From Sialis fuliginosa (Eukaryota > Arthropoda > Insecta > Megaloptera > Sialidae), in the NCBI GenBank assembly GCA_961205875.1, contig OY540813.1:26073001-26137000 (forward strand): a stretch of DNA of 64,000 nucleotides, in the 5' to 3' direction. Position numbers and translations under genes: made by a program. The notes beneath the pieces are model-generated. The model saw only the letters and a list, made by a program, of their open reading frames with translations, was not told the DNA's origin and ran no database searches. This document shows, one piece after another, positions 50,412 through 61,960 of this stretch; the stretch's first letter is position 1; each line of letters starts with the position of its first letter.

Positions 50412-51066
50412 TTACAAAAAATATGAAACTATAATATTTTATCAGTGGATCCACATCAAAACATGAAAAATCATATGATATAAAAAAAAATATCAAACAT
50501 AAAATTTAATAAATAATCATGTATATACGTATGAACTTGAAAAATGTAGAAAGATATTTCATCTTTGTGTAAATTCATTATTACAATAATAATGAGTCCA
50601 CGACAGCAAAAAGAGATATCTTTAATCCCTTAAACACGAGGGTAAAGCAGAAATAACCCCCAAAACACGCACCTGAGGGAACTCAAAACGGGTCACGTGA
50701 TCTCCGGCTGTCCACCCAAACCGGAGATGGCTTATTTTAGAAACGGCTCTAGCACCGTGATTTAAATATTAAAATACAGGTTTAATTCAGTAGCACTGAT
50801 TTCTCAAATGAATACAACCGGAATTTATGAATGATGAAGAATCTACGTCATTATAATAATAAGAACGTATTTAAATAATTATTTCGTTTCATCTGTACAG
50901 GAACGATGCTGATTCTACATTTTTAATAAAAATAAATCGATCCACTTCCATAACGTACTCGTACATATACCTGTTGGTATAAAAGACACAGGCGTGCTTT
51001 CAGAAACATGAATCTACATATATATTTATATTTCGAGTTTATGTAAATGACCATATTTTAAATTAA
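50412..51066. other. Intronic stretch with one GC-rich hairpin
   Basis: Mostly AT-rich. 50640-50760 is GC-richer and contains ATCTCCGG (50700-50707) and CCGGAGAT (50721-50728), an 8 bp perfect stem around a 13-base loop. No open frame or splice-bordered exon is evident. Confidence 0.45.
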
Positions 51067-51417
51067 ATGTGTTTATTTTTTAGAGGTTTGGTCATTGTTT
51101 TTTTTTTTTTTTAAATATAAACATATTTCTTTAAAATATTATATTTCAGATGTTTCGACCTTTGTTAGTCTTCATCAGTGTCTAAATAATTTGTTTTACA
51201 GTATTTAACACTAGAAAATGTGTTTATAAAATGTAATTACATATAGAGCAAAATTATTATATATATGAAATTATATTATATATATTTTACAAAATTTTTT
51301 TAGACACTGATGAAGACTAACAAAGGTCGAAACGTCTGAAATATAATATTTTAAAGAAATATGTTTATATTTTATTTTAAAAAAACCAATGACCAAACCT
51401 CTAAAAAATAAACACAT
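51067..51417. mobile_element. Foldback element carrying a hammerhead-like core motif
   Basis: Arms of about 119 bp (51067-51186 and 51298-51417) are near-perfect inverses, starting ATGTGTTTATTTTTTAGAGG. Each arm contains, in opposite orientation, ACTGATGAAGACTAACAAAG followed by GTCGAAACGTCTG. CTGATGA, a GAC/GTC mini-stem and GAAA are the ingredients of a hammerhead ribozyme core, but one extra A (51314) separates CTGATGA from the stem. The 110 bp loop is AT-rich. It is non-coding. Confidence 0.8.
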
Positions 51418-53689
51418 ATAATTTATACATTTAATTTTTATTCAAACATTGATGCTGTACATAAATTAACAAAAATTTTATCATATAATCTGGTTATGCT
51501 CCAGACGAATACAAATGCATGTTAATCATAACACACAGATGTTTATTTGCATAAATTAGTATTAACACTAACTTCATCCAAAATCATGTAAATTATAAAT
51601 GAATATGACTTATGTATTTTGTACATTAAATAATTACAGATTAATAAATATAATAAGATAAGTACTGAAAATGAGAAAAATTGAGATGAACTTAAGGACA
51701 ATTTTTTCTTGAAAAATTCCGTCGTTAGAATTTTTACAGAAATTTTATTCTTGAAATCAAATACTTTAAATTCTAACAAAATAACGATCATCAATATTGA
51801 AAACAAGATATATTGTCTCTAAATTTTATTCATACATTTTAGAAATATTAAAATAAAGCTTGCATTCTTTGATTGCTTTTTACTGCTTTTCTACAGGTAA
51901 CCCTCCCCTGAATATATCTGGGTGACATTCGTAAGCGATTTAGCAATTATATTCGTTCAATAGATGTAGGTATCAACACACAAAACTAAATCTATGCCAG
52001 AAATATAGCCTTAAATAATCCTTAAAACTAGAATCTCTTACAACTATTCGTTTGAAAAAATCAGTAAATATGATAAATGTGCCTAATTATAAAAAGTATG
52101 AAATGTAAAATTATCAAATTTTTATTGAATTCTTAAAAACTCAGATGATTTGAGAACCAAGGTTGGAACCTTTTTTATTTACATGTTATATTTATTTTGT
52201 AACGCAATATTCTATTATTAATAAATAAGTAATCAATCAAGGCAAATTATTTGTCAACATCGCTACTAGAGAAATGTATTTGGTATCACTTCAGTTTACT
52301 TTTATTGTGTCTGGGGATAAGTGGAAAGTGGCAGGATTCATGTAATCCTCACGACTCGCTGTTTCTGACATTTATTTAATAACTACTGAGTTTACAATTC
52401 TTTGAAAAATAAGAAATACAATTTTTGTTAAATATTTCACTACTTTTATGAAATAAAAATAACTTGCTACAATTTTTCTTACTAAATTAATACACAGTAA
52501 CAAAACTGTATTTTTTACGTCATAAAAGGAACACTCGTAAAAGTTCAGCCTAAAAGTATGGGATGTACGTTGATGAGTCAGTGAGTTTGTTAGGTTTGTT
52601 GGACAAGTTATTTAAATTAATACAGAAACCTATACTTTACTAGGCATAATTATGTCTAAGTAAAGAGTAGTTACAGTAAAGTAGCATAGTAAAATCAAGT
52701 GGGCTTACAAATCTGTAAAATGTTAACTGCTTATTTAATAGGAAATATTCATTCTATTATAAATGTATTATAATTTAAAAATGAATTCACCTAAAGAAAA
52801 TACTTTAGATAAAAACTTTATTTATAATTTTTAGCAAGTATTAAATACAGGGCAACAATTTAAAAATACAAGTTGAATTTTCTCTACTTTCTTCTAAATG
52901 CAGATACCACATTTGTGCTTAGCAGGGTAGTATGTGCAATCCCTCCAATTTTAATTGATGATATTTTTTGGTATTTTTGAAGAAAAGACTCTTGATTAAT
53001 TAATGAAATCCCACTTAAGTTAAAATACCTTTTTGAAATCTAAATGTTTATATTTTAAAATAATTTCCAAAGAAACAAATGTTAAAAGTTAATACAATTA
53101 ATTAACTGACAACAAATGCTTCAAATATTCATCAAGTTAAAATGACATTACTTTTAATGAGATATTTGTTTAATCTGCTGTAAAACCATAACAATGTAAA
53201 TGTATTGTAAGGTATAGAAATGAACAACTTGTGCGCAACGTTCATGAAGACTAATGTATAGCAAAGAAAGTATTGCACGACGACACCTGCGTGATCAATC
53301 ACGTCAACATAAAAACTATTTAGCTTCAATTGTGTACTGTTCTGCTCAACGATCCGAATTGTAAAATAAATAAAACACGCGTTTTCATAATGATAGTGTC
53401 AATTCAGAAGAAATCAACGTGATTTATTTCTAGATTTTTATTTGATTAAAATGATGTGCATGCAAAATAAATTATCTAGGAGAAAATAAGATATTATAAG
53501 ACAAGTATCGGAGATATGATTTTATTTTATTTATTAGATTTATATTTCATCTAACAATAAGTTCAAAAACCGGTCATACTATATAATACACCTAATAGTG
53601 TTTTTTTCGCCGATCTTCCGTCGTAAGACATAGTATTAATTAATATAGTCTGCCTAACTTATAGTTGGTAAAATAAATCGCCCCAATAT
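51418..53689. other. AT-rich intronic stretch
   Basis: No exon, repeat or structured element recognised. Frames at 51543-51806 and 53132-53329 on the minus strand are low-complexity and lack splice-bordered or domain evidence. Confidence 0.5.
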
Positions 53690-54430
53690 TTTATATTAGG
53701 TTGTAGAGGGAGCCTTTCTCCTTGATGCTTTGCCACAGAACATTCAGTTGGCACCAAATTTTTTCCCCAGTTCCACTTAACGCGAAATGAGTTTCATATA
53801 CACGTTTCGCACTACGAGATTGTGTTCCTCTGTACACATCCGAAAGTTCCAAAAATGACCTGTCAAGTTGCTGCTAAATACATGGGAGAGTCTAAAAAAA
53901 TGTTTTTAAGTGGGTCCAGCAATTTAAAGCGACTAAAGCGACCAAAAATGTCGATGATTTCACGGAACGTGTATAGGTAAAGTGTCCCCAAAACTCGAGA
54001 ATTTGCACCTGTTCACCTACAATCTAATTGCACAAAAAATGCTGGAGATATACAAAAAAGCTTTGTTACCGATTGCCAAGCTTTGATACATCGATAAAAA
54101 CAAGGACTGGATCCTTCAGAAGGACAACGATCCCAAACATCGCAGCGAGCTGTGCACACCGGGTGAAAACAGCAGTCTGGTATCATTACGCTTTATTGAC
54201 CCTCGTAGTCACCTGATGTTAATCCAATTAAGAATGTGTGGGTGTACATCAAACACAAAAGCTTCATTAAAGAACAATCTTTGATTTGAGTACGCTGAAA
54301 ACCTGATCGGAGGTTCCGGGCCATTATTGACTCTGGTGGCAACTGGACGAAGTATTAATGAAATTGCATTTTGGTCCAAATTATGGACAATGTATTGATG
54401 CATGAGAAAAAAATTCAAAATAATTTTTAA
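53690..54430 (+). pseudogene. Tc1-like transposase pseudogene
   Basis: Pieces of a Tc1-type transposase are legible in shifting frames. KWVQQFKATKATKNVDDFTE lies near 53907-53970, in the N-terminal DNA-binding half. WILQKDNDPKHRSELC (54108-54155) holds the second catalytic aspartate. PDVNPIKNVWVYIKHKS (54212-54262) is the block usually reading SPDLNPIENLW. There the third catalytic residue, normally glutamate, is lysine (AAG). Several stops and frameshifts lie between, so the gene is dead. TIRs were not identified; TATATTAGGTTGTAGAGGG near 53692 might be the left flank. The element is on the strand opposite to the host EGF gene. Confidence 0.75.
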
Positions 54431-56826
54431 AACAAATTAAGTCATACACGCTCTTACTTGAGACTTTATGTACAAGTAATACCTAGTAATACATTTAAAG
54501 TTATAACATAAATTCCATATCTCTTGATATAGACGCCAGCACAACAAATAAGTATTTGATGTTTAAAATGTATACACTATAAATTACATTTTGAAAAGAT
54601 GAAGCGGTTTATAACTGAGTTTATGTTCACCCCTTAGTCACACAAATGCGCGTGCCGCGATAATGGCGATGTATCTGCTGACTACAAAGCGTTTAGCCAA
54701 TAACAATCAATTGCGACATAGACGATTTAACCTCACATGCATTACACATTACATTACATGTATGTGTAGGAAACACATATACGTATACAACAATAGTCCA
54801 AAGGCATTGTTTGAGTAAGCGCCTATAAATCCTCTGTGATACTTTAGAATAACATCACAACGTTGCAATGTTACAGCCATTTTTTCAAATAAATTGTTTC
54901 CGTAATAATGGAAAGCTATCCACTCAAATATTTGCGTTGGTAATAATGTGTAATGTGAATATGAGTGAGAAAGAGTTACGATGCAGTGAAACGAGCTACA
55001 GATGTGTTGTTAATGTTGTATTCACGGTTCATACCAAATATGTTGAATTATTTTGTTTACAATGTTGATGGGGATATTGTGACGTTGGTATGACGTACAA
55101 TTGTATAAATTTAAATATGATTCAGATGAATACATTTTCGTTAACAATAAAACTATGACTCTAAATCTTAAGTTTAAAATATTACAAACTTGCTTAATTT
55201 ATATCACATTCTTGGCACCTACACTGTTTACATATCACATAGGCATATCAGATGCATAAAAATAAATATTTTGGGCTGTAAAATATGTACCACTATATTT
55301 ATTTACCTAGTAAATTACATTGCAGATGAGTGTTTCTGAAGGAAATGCATACCTATGTAAAAAGTGTTGGTTACCACGTTGAGGGGAAAATTTTCATTTT
55401 TTTCTTAATAATTCATTTTTTATGCATCCCTAAAGGCAGATGTATGATTTTGATTTAAACTTAGAATGTATATTTTTTTAACTTTTTCATATTGAAATTC
55501 CAAGCGTTTGTTTTGTTCCATGTTCCATTGAATAAGAGTTTGACAAAATTTTCAAAATTTCGTATCGTTTTTTTGGTTTTATTCTTTGTTTTTTTAGCTT
55601 TTGAATTGAATTTATATCGAAATAAATCATTAAAAATTAAACATTACAAGTGTCAAAATGCTTTTGGAATGTTTCATTCTGTGATTATTTTTAACGAAGA
55701 TAAGATAACTGGAATTTTGTCAATCATAGTTTTTATAATAAAAAATCGCCTTTTTGACGAGTATAATTTACAAATCTAAAGCATATATAAATTTTATATG
55801 AACTTGTTGATTCTATAAAAAAAATATTTTATGACTTCCTCATATCAACTATAAAAACATTATTACGTTTGATCTGTTCAAATGCTTTAGCAAAGAAAAA
55901 AATCGATTCACCAAAAATATAAATATATATTACGTATATTATAAACATAAAAATTTGATAGAAAGGTACAGAATATTAGCAAATTAATTTAATTTAGTTT
56001 TAAAAATACAAGATAAAAGAAACAAAATTTAATAAAACAAATGAAACACATCAAACTGACTTTTATAAAATATACCAATATATCTGAGAGCACATTTGCA
56101 CAAGACTAAAATGTATGAGTCAATAAAAAATATAAAACATGCTAAAGAAAACAAACGCAAAAAAGGTGTAATCAATTATCGTCACTTGTACAACACTATT
56201 TTTAAAACAAAAACACAAAAGGTTGTTTTTTGCTGCAAACTACCCTTATTTGTTATAACAAGCTGCGGGATGAATTCCTGTCTCGTTCTGTGACGACCTT
56301 TCCATGTTTCTTGGCAATTAGTTTTCTTTTTCGTTATTTATCTAAATGAATATAAATTTTGTAATTAGCCACGAGGCATATTTAGTCCTCGTGTGCACAT
56401 GTATATGTATATTTATTTAATTAAATCAACGTTTATAACTGTTCACTTCTATATAATGATTAATTTTAAAAACTTAATAATAAAAAGTTGTACTTGAAAT
56501 CTAATTAAATGGTCGTGCCATAAGTTTTGTCTAAAGCAAAAACAACAGATTAATGAACTCAATCAAGTTTTACCATGCACCTTAACAACCATTTTTTGTA
56601 CAGTGGTGCGATATATAGTAGGCAAAACAGGCAACTGCCTACTACCCGGACCTAGGAGAGAAGCATAAAAGGGAACTCCTAACGACATAGATATTTCCTT
56701 ATTTTCTTTTTAGAAAAAGACATTCTGAAAGACAATTTCCATTTCTTTCTTTTTTCTTTTTTACAAAGGAATTTTTGGACAAATTCCTTTTTTTTAAGAT
56801 AACTAAATACAGACATATAAGGCCCG
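54431..56826. other. AT-rich intronic stretch
   Basis: No exon recognised. A short segment at 56603-56660 (CAGTGGTGCGATATATAG, GGCAACTGCCTACTACCCGG) resembles an hAT-like end without partner. Short frames at 54868-55068 and 55492-55779 have no domain. Confidence 0.45.
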
Positions 56827-56990
56827 TTGAATACTTATCCGACATTTGTTTCTGATACAAGAAAATGTTGACATGATTTAGCTTATCTGCGACGTGTTCG
56901 CTAGTTGTGCAAATCGTCATAAAAAACGAATATTGGAAATGAAGTGACGTCGTTGTCGTATCAGAAACAAATATCGTATAAGTATGCAAT
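56827..56990. mobile_element. Small MITE-like inverted repeat
   Basis: TTGAATACTTATCCGACATT then TGTTTCTGATAC at the left is mirrored by GTATCAGAAACAAATATCGT then ATAAGTATGCAAT at the right, about 32 bp arms with a few mismatches. The 164 bp element is non-coding. Confidence 0.65.
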
Positions 56991-57063
56991 ACATTTTCAT
57001 ACAACAAGCGTCATAAACACATCGTGAACAAAAATTCAGACAACATATCGTTTATATATACAA

Positions 57064-58212
57064 CTAGCTGGGCCCGCGCGGCTTCGCTCGCGTGGACTAC
57101 GGAATTATTGTTTAGGATTTAAAAAATATATAGTTGAATTAAGTACAAACACGATTAGATATTATTGTAATAAAAACCAAACAACACTTAAATTACCTAC
57201 CTAACAAAAACGAATTAGAACAAAAAGTAAAAAATATATTTGTTCTATTTAAATTTAAAAGATAATTATTGAAAACAAAATAAACAATTGACAATCAAAA
57301 GAATACCGGCCTGTTCCCTCTGCCCTGCGTAAACTCGGCACGCTCACTCCTTGCCGCACGCCGTGACACGGGTCGCCATCGCGCGAATAATATGTTCCCA
57401 TATACAGTACGTTCACGATGAAAGGAACAAATTCGTTTAAAATTCAGGTAATTATTTTGTGGAAAAACGCTCGGACCCGTCGATTAGTATTTTTAGTTGC
57501 TGATTTTTTGACATAAGAAAATTGTATACAGGGTGTCTCAGAAAAAACATATGCAATCATCATTGATTTTTTTAAATGGAACACCCTATATATTATACCA
57601 TTTTTGAATTGTGCGATAAATTCTGAACACTTTTTGTACAGCATATTATATCTCTAAAATCAGTGGTTTTCGGAATAATGACATTTGAAAATTGGCAATT
57701 TGAAATACACACAAGTCAAATAAAATGTTTAAATTGAAAAAATAAACTTTGAACATTTTTTTAAAAGCCAACAAAAACATCCTGGTATTGCAAAAAAAAA
57801 GAAAAAAAGAAGAAAAAAAGAAAAAAAATGTATAATACCTATATATTTAGTAAAATAAATTCAAAATTAACGTAAATTATTAAACATAAATATCGTACAA
57901 TCTCATTTTTAGAACAGTGTATTTGAAGTGTATCGGGAATATTGAACTAAAAGAGCGGAACACATACGAACTAGTTCCTCTAGTTCTCATGTGGGAGCGC
58001 TCTTTTTTTTTCGTTCGTGAACTACACAAGTCTAATCTTTTGATTCTACACAATTCTTTAATACATTATTTTGTTCAATATTGAACGGTTTAGGCAGCGT
58101 ATTGCAAAACAGCGCGCCGACGGCAAAATTTTTTCCGACTTGATTTACTATTATCGTCACTGTTTAGTTGTTATGTTACCTAACGTAATTTAATTTAAAA
58201 AAAAACATGACC
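57064..58212 (-). mobile_element. Inverted Helitron copy split by an insertion
   Basis: The minus strand reproduces the Helitron at 49185-50058. Its 3' end is at 57064 (CTAG, then hairpin arms CCACGCG and CGCGCGG around AGCGAAGC on the minus strand), continuing to about 57402. The upstream part resumes at about 58036 (TTGATTCTACACAATTCTTT, then TTAGGCAGCGTATTGCAAAA and GACTTGATTTACTATTATCG) to about 58212. The middle of the Helitron is replaced by unrelated sequence, 57405-58035. The 5' TC end is not preserved. Confidence 0.75.
57405..58035. repeat. Insertion inside the inverted Helitron copy
   Basis: This block is absent from the intact Helitron copy. It contains AAAAACGCTCGGACCCGTCG and TATACAGGGTGTCTCAGAAA, wording shared with the CAGGGTG-ended elements of the window (22045-22939 and 12640), and AATGGAACACCCTATA at 57577-57593 as an inverted partner of the CAGGGTGT end. 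An A/G-rich simple tract (AAAAAGAAAAAAAGAAG) lies at about 57795-57830. Borders are approximate. Confidence 0.5.
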
Positions 58213-60401
58213 TAAGCTGATGAAGACGATAAAACAATGGTTTCAGCATTATGTAACAGACTACAAATTGTGGGCAGATCTTTAATATATCGTCTGCAGA
58301 AGACTGCACAAAAAATATTGAAACATTCAAGCATGATTTAGCGAAAAAGTTGAATATTTTCTCTTAAAAGTTGGGCGTATCGTAAAGGAGTAGCCTTAAC
58401 TGAAGTTATTTATGTTTTTCCTCAAAATACTTATTTAAATTTGTGATAAGCCTTATAAAAGATACGACTATGTATATCAATAAAGTAATAAATAGGTACG
58501 TCACTGATTTTTAATTGAACTGTAGATATTACCTACTGACATTTTTTTGATACCGGTAATCAACATAAAAGTACATTTTTAAATAAACAACATTTTTAAA
58601 TTTAGAAAGAAAAACACACTGCCTTTTTTATCCAGATGAGTTATTTTTTATTGGAACGAAGAGTGTTTCAAATCTATATTTTTAGAACAAAAATTACTTC
58701 TCCCATACCTAACAGCAGATGGCACTGTCAGTTAATTTTCTTTTAAAAATAAACTTTGATCGTTTTTTCTCTCTTGGACCCTTCAATTATAAAAAGTTAA
58801 TTACAGATGAGCAAGAGGGTTTAAATACACATCGGTTTAATTTGTGCTGAAATTATTTCTCTGAAATTTAAGATATTGAAGCTTCAGTAATTACGAAAGC
58901 GATTTTATTAAATTTCTAAAATATGCAATGTATAAAATATTTACTTTAATGTTGTATTCATACCAAAATGCGTATATTATAAATAAGAGAAGCGATATAT
59001 ACAATATATTAAAAAAAACAGTTTATTTATTGGTGGCTCCATATTTCAAACAGTGGTTCTTAACTTTTTCGGAGTCAAATAAAGTCAAAATAAATAATGT
59101 TTATATGACAATTTCAAAAATAACGATACAAATATTATTATGAACATTTTTAAAACCGTAATTTTGAAACAACAGCAAAAGTATTTTATAAATTTGTGAG
59201 TTCGTACGCATTATAAACATTTGTTTAGCAAGTTATTTGATAAGTCAAATAATAATCGATTTACAGGCAATATTTTGATCGTTTGACAAAATTGTATGTT
59301 TGTTTACTTCGGCTTGACGCGAAAACTATTACTAGCCGATTTTGATAGGAATTGTACTATTCGAAAGCCAAGATTTAGTGTACCATATTATATATGATAA
59401 TTGAATTGAAACACGTTTTAACTAAAATTTACAATTAATATTATCTAATACAAATAAATAAAATGAAAAAAAATCAAAGATTATGTATTAAAAAAGTACA
59501 ACTGATATTTTCTTTTAAATGCACTAAAATGAAAAAGATTTGATACCAAAAAAAAAATACAAACGAACCCATAAGAAACTTCTAGTATAATAATACAATC
59601 AACAATCCCTGTTTCACAATAAGCATAAGAACTATTGTACAATAATAAATTATTTTTTATTATTTATTTAGCAATGTGTACTTTACCCAATAAATAGTTT
59701 ATTTCACTAGCAACATTCAAATAACTTGTAAACCACATAAACCGAGAACATTACGACCGCTTTGTTATTCTTCGGTATCATAAAACGTACTTATGCATTC
59801 AAATATGATGTGCAAACGCTAATCTCATGGCATAGTGGAAGTTAAACAGTATTCATATGGAATCCTTGCCTCCGTACTAACAACATCCGTGATAAAATTC
59901 TATATTCTAACGTTATAGCTACTTTGTTTAGCAGCTCTGTGTCACTATCACACATTCCCGACATACTATACAAATATTATTTTCAAATATTAGTTCAGTC
60001 TATATACAGTACAAGTAACGTAAGTGGGTAATTTTCATGAAAATTTTAAGAGTAATTATTTTAATGACTATTAAAATCATTTGAAATATTTTAACGATTA
60101 TTTTCATAAATGGATTAAATTCGTGTGTGGAAAAACTAAAAATTAATTAATTTATAATTTAAATTATTAATTTGTTAGATGTATCAATTAATGAGTATGC
60201 TAGTTTTAGTCTAAGAGCTTATGACATTTTTTTCTGTCCCATATCTGAGGCACTAAGCAAATGTATATGTATATATTTTTCAACTAAACGGTACTGAATG
60301 CGTTTTTAGAGCAGCTAGTTGCGCGGGCATTAATTGATATCGAAATACAGGCAGGTGTATACCAGGTAATCATAGTTTTTCATATACTAGATAAGCAACT
60401 A
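58213..60401. other. AT-rich intronic stretch
   Basis: No exon or clear repeat. 59280-59400 and 49040-49140 share the wording of a common insect repeat (GAACCGATTTTGAT / TAGCCGATTTTGAT followed by a similar tail), suggesting old truncated copies of one family. Confidence 0.45.
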
Positions 60402-61052
60402 GATTTACATCTAGTATAAAAAAAATTAACAGTAGTTCAAGGATGTAATTTTATGCAAAAAACTTCAAGTGAACTTGTTTCCGGATATTCTCTTTGATAG
60501 GGAGCTACAGCCTTCCAAAGATTTTGTTCAATATTAGTGTTTATTTAATAAATTAATAACCCATTGTGGTATAGTTAAGAAATTTGATAACCGGTTTAGC
60601 ATTAAAAAGTGTAATTGATTAATGGTATCAAACAATAATAATTTAGACCAGGGGTGTATGGAGTCAGTGGGTCCGCCGATTTTTATCAATTATTTTTTTG
60701 TTCTTTAATTTTATCCTGAGTTGGGAACTTGTAGAAGATTATATGACACAAAATACACAAAAATATACTTTGTTCATTTATTATGGGACTCCTGGGAACC
60801 CCTGGTCTAAATTATTATTGTTTGATACCAGTAATCAATTACACTTTTTAATACTAAACCGTTTATCAAATTTCATAACAATGGGTTCTCTAGTTATTAA
60901 ATAAACACTAATTTTGAACAAAATCTTTAGAAGGCTATAGCAGTGTAGCTCCCTATCGAAGAATTTCCGGAAACATGTTCACTTGAAGTTTTTTGCTTAA
61001 AATTATATCCTCGATCTACTGTTATATTTTTTACACTAGTTGTAAATCATCC
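60402..61052. mobile_element. Foldback element with about 260 bp arms and hAT-like core
   Basis: GATTTACATCTAGTATAAAA at the left pairs with TTTTTACACTAGTTGTAAATC at the right, and pairing continues through CAAAAAACTTCAAGTGAAC, TAGGGAGCTACA and GGTATCAAACAATAATAATT. The arms (about 60402-60665 and 60786-61052) close on a core whose ends read CCAGGGGTGTATGGAGTC and GACTCCTGGGAACCCCTGG, resembling hAT TIRs. There is no coding sequence. Confidence 0.75.
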
Positions 61053-61960
61053 TGTATATAAAAACTTTTAAAACGTGTGCGGTGAACACGGCTCCCGTGT
61101 TCATAGAAACATTGTAGTCACGTAGTAAACACAGTAGCCATGTTCAGTGAGTTAGTACGATATATATGCGTAATATTCTTTAATACATGGATTTTATATT
61201 GTCATTTTTAGGTTATTTTGTGGTATATTATAAAGAGTATTTTACACATTTTTACTTACTTAAAAATGCGTATATTTGTGAGCCACGAAGGAATGTTCAT
61301 AATTTGTTCGCATTGAATATGTTAATTAAAAAGAAACCTATTTTTAAGACACTACTTACTGAATGTCCCACGGGAAGTTGTTGAAACTAATTAGCTGTCA
61401 TTTTCAAACGGTTATTGTCATTGAAAAAACAAAAATAACGTGGAAAAGAAAATAGTCTGCAGTTTTTAATGGGTATAAATATAATAAAGTGTATGTGCAT
61501 CATTTTATTTTCTTCATGAAATATATGCTAAAATTATCGATAACTCTGTTAAAAATATCGTGACGATACGCACAAATTTATATAAATAACTTTTTTAATA
61601 TGGTTTCACTCTTAACTTTATGTTTTCCGTATTTAATACGAAACCCCCTACAAGAACTGCCATACACTTTCTCTCTTGAAAAGAAGCACTTTTCGAGTGT
61701 AAAAATCAGATTATTCATTTTGACGTGCACGTACTTGCTTCTACCATAGCTCGAATAAAAATAAACACTCCTCTTTTAAATGCAATTATTGTTTTTTTCA
61801 ATAACTGCATCCATTTGAAAATGACAGCTGATTAGTTTCAACATCCTCCCTTGGGACAACCTGCATATATCCTTTCTAATAACTCATCTCTATCATCTAG
61901 CAAGATAAAAATCATGTGCAACTTCACAAATAAACAAACAACTGCAAAGTTAATACTAAC
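61053..61960. other. Intron just downstream of the CUB/EGF exon
   Basis: No further exon was seen. GAATGTCCCACGGGAAGTTG (61361) through CAAACGG and, inverted, ATTTGAAAATGACAGCTGAT...CTTGGGACAACC near 61813-61860 form a loose inverted pair spanning about 500 bases, possibly another decayed TIR element. Confidence 0.4.

Larger units (their letters stand above)
47366..61960 (-). other. 14.6 kb intron of the EGF gene
   Basis: It is bounded by a GT donor (GTTAGT, plus-strand 61955-61960) and a TTTTTTCCAG acceptor next to 47365, both phase 2. It is filled with mobile elements, several of them long foldbacks that would form hairpins in the primary transcript. No additional EGF-like exon was recognised inside, although a short exon without tell-tale cysteines could be missed. 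Confidence 0.65.

Noticed and set aside
56699..57007. 102-codon minus-strand frame
   Set aside because: It is open across a MITE-like inverted repeat and a poly-K stretch, with no domain.
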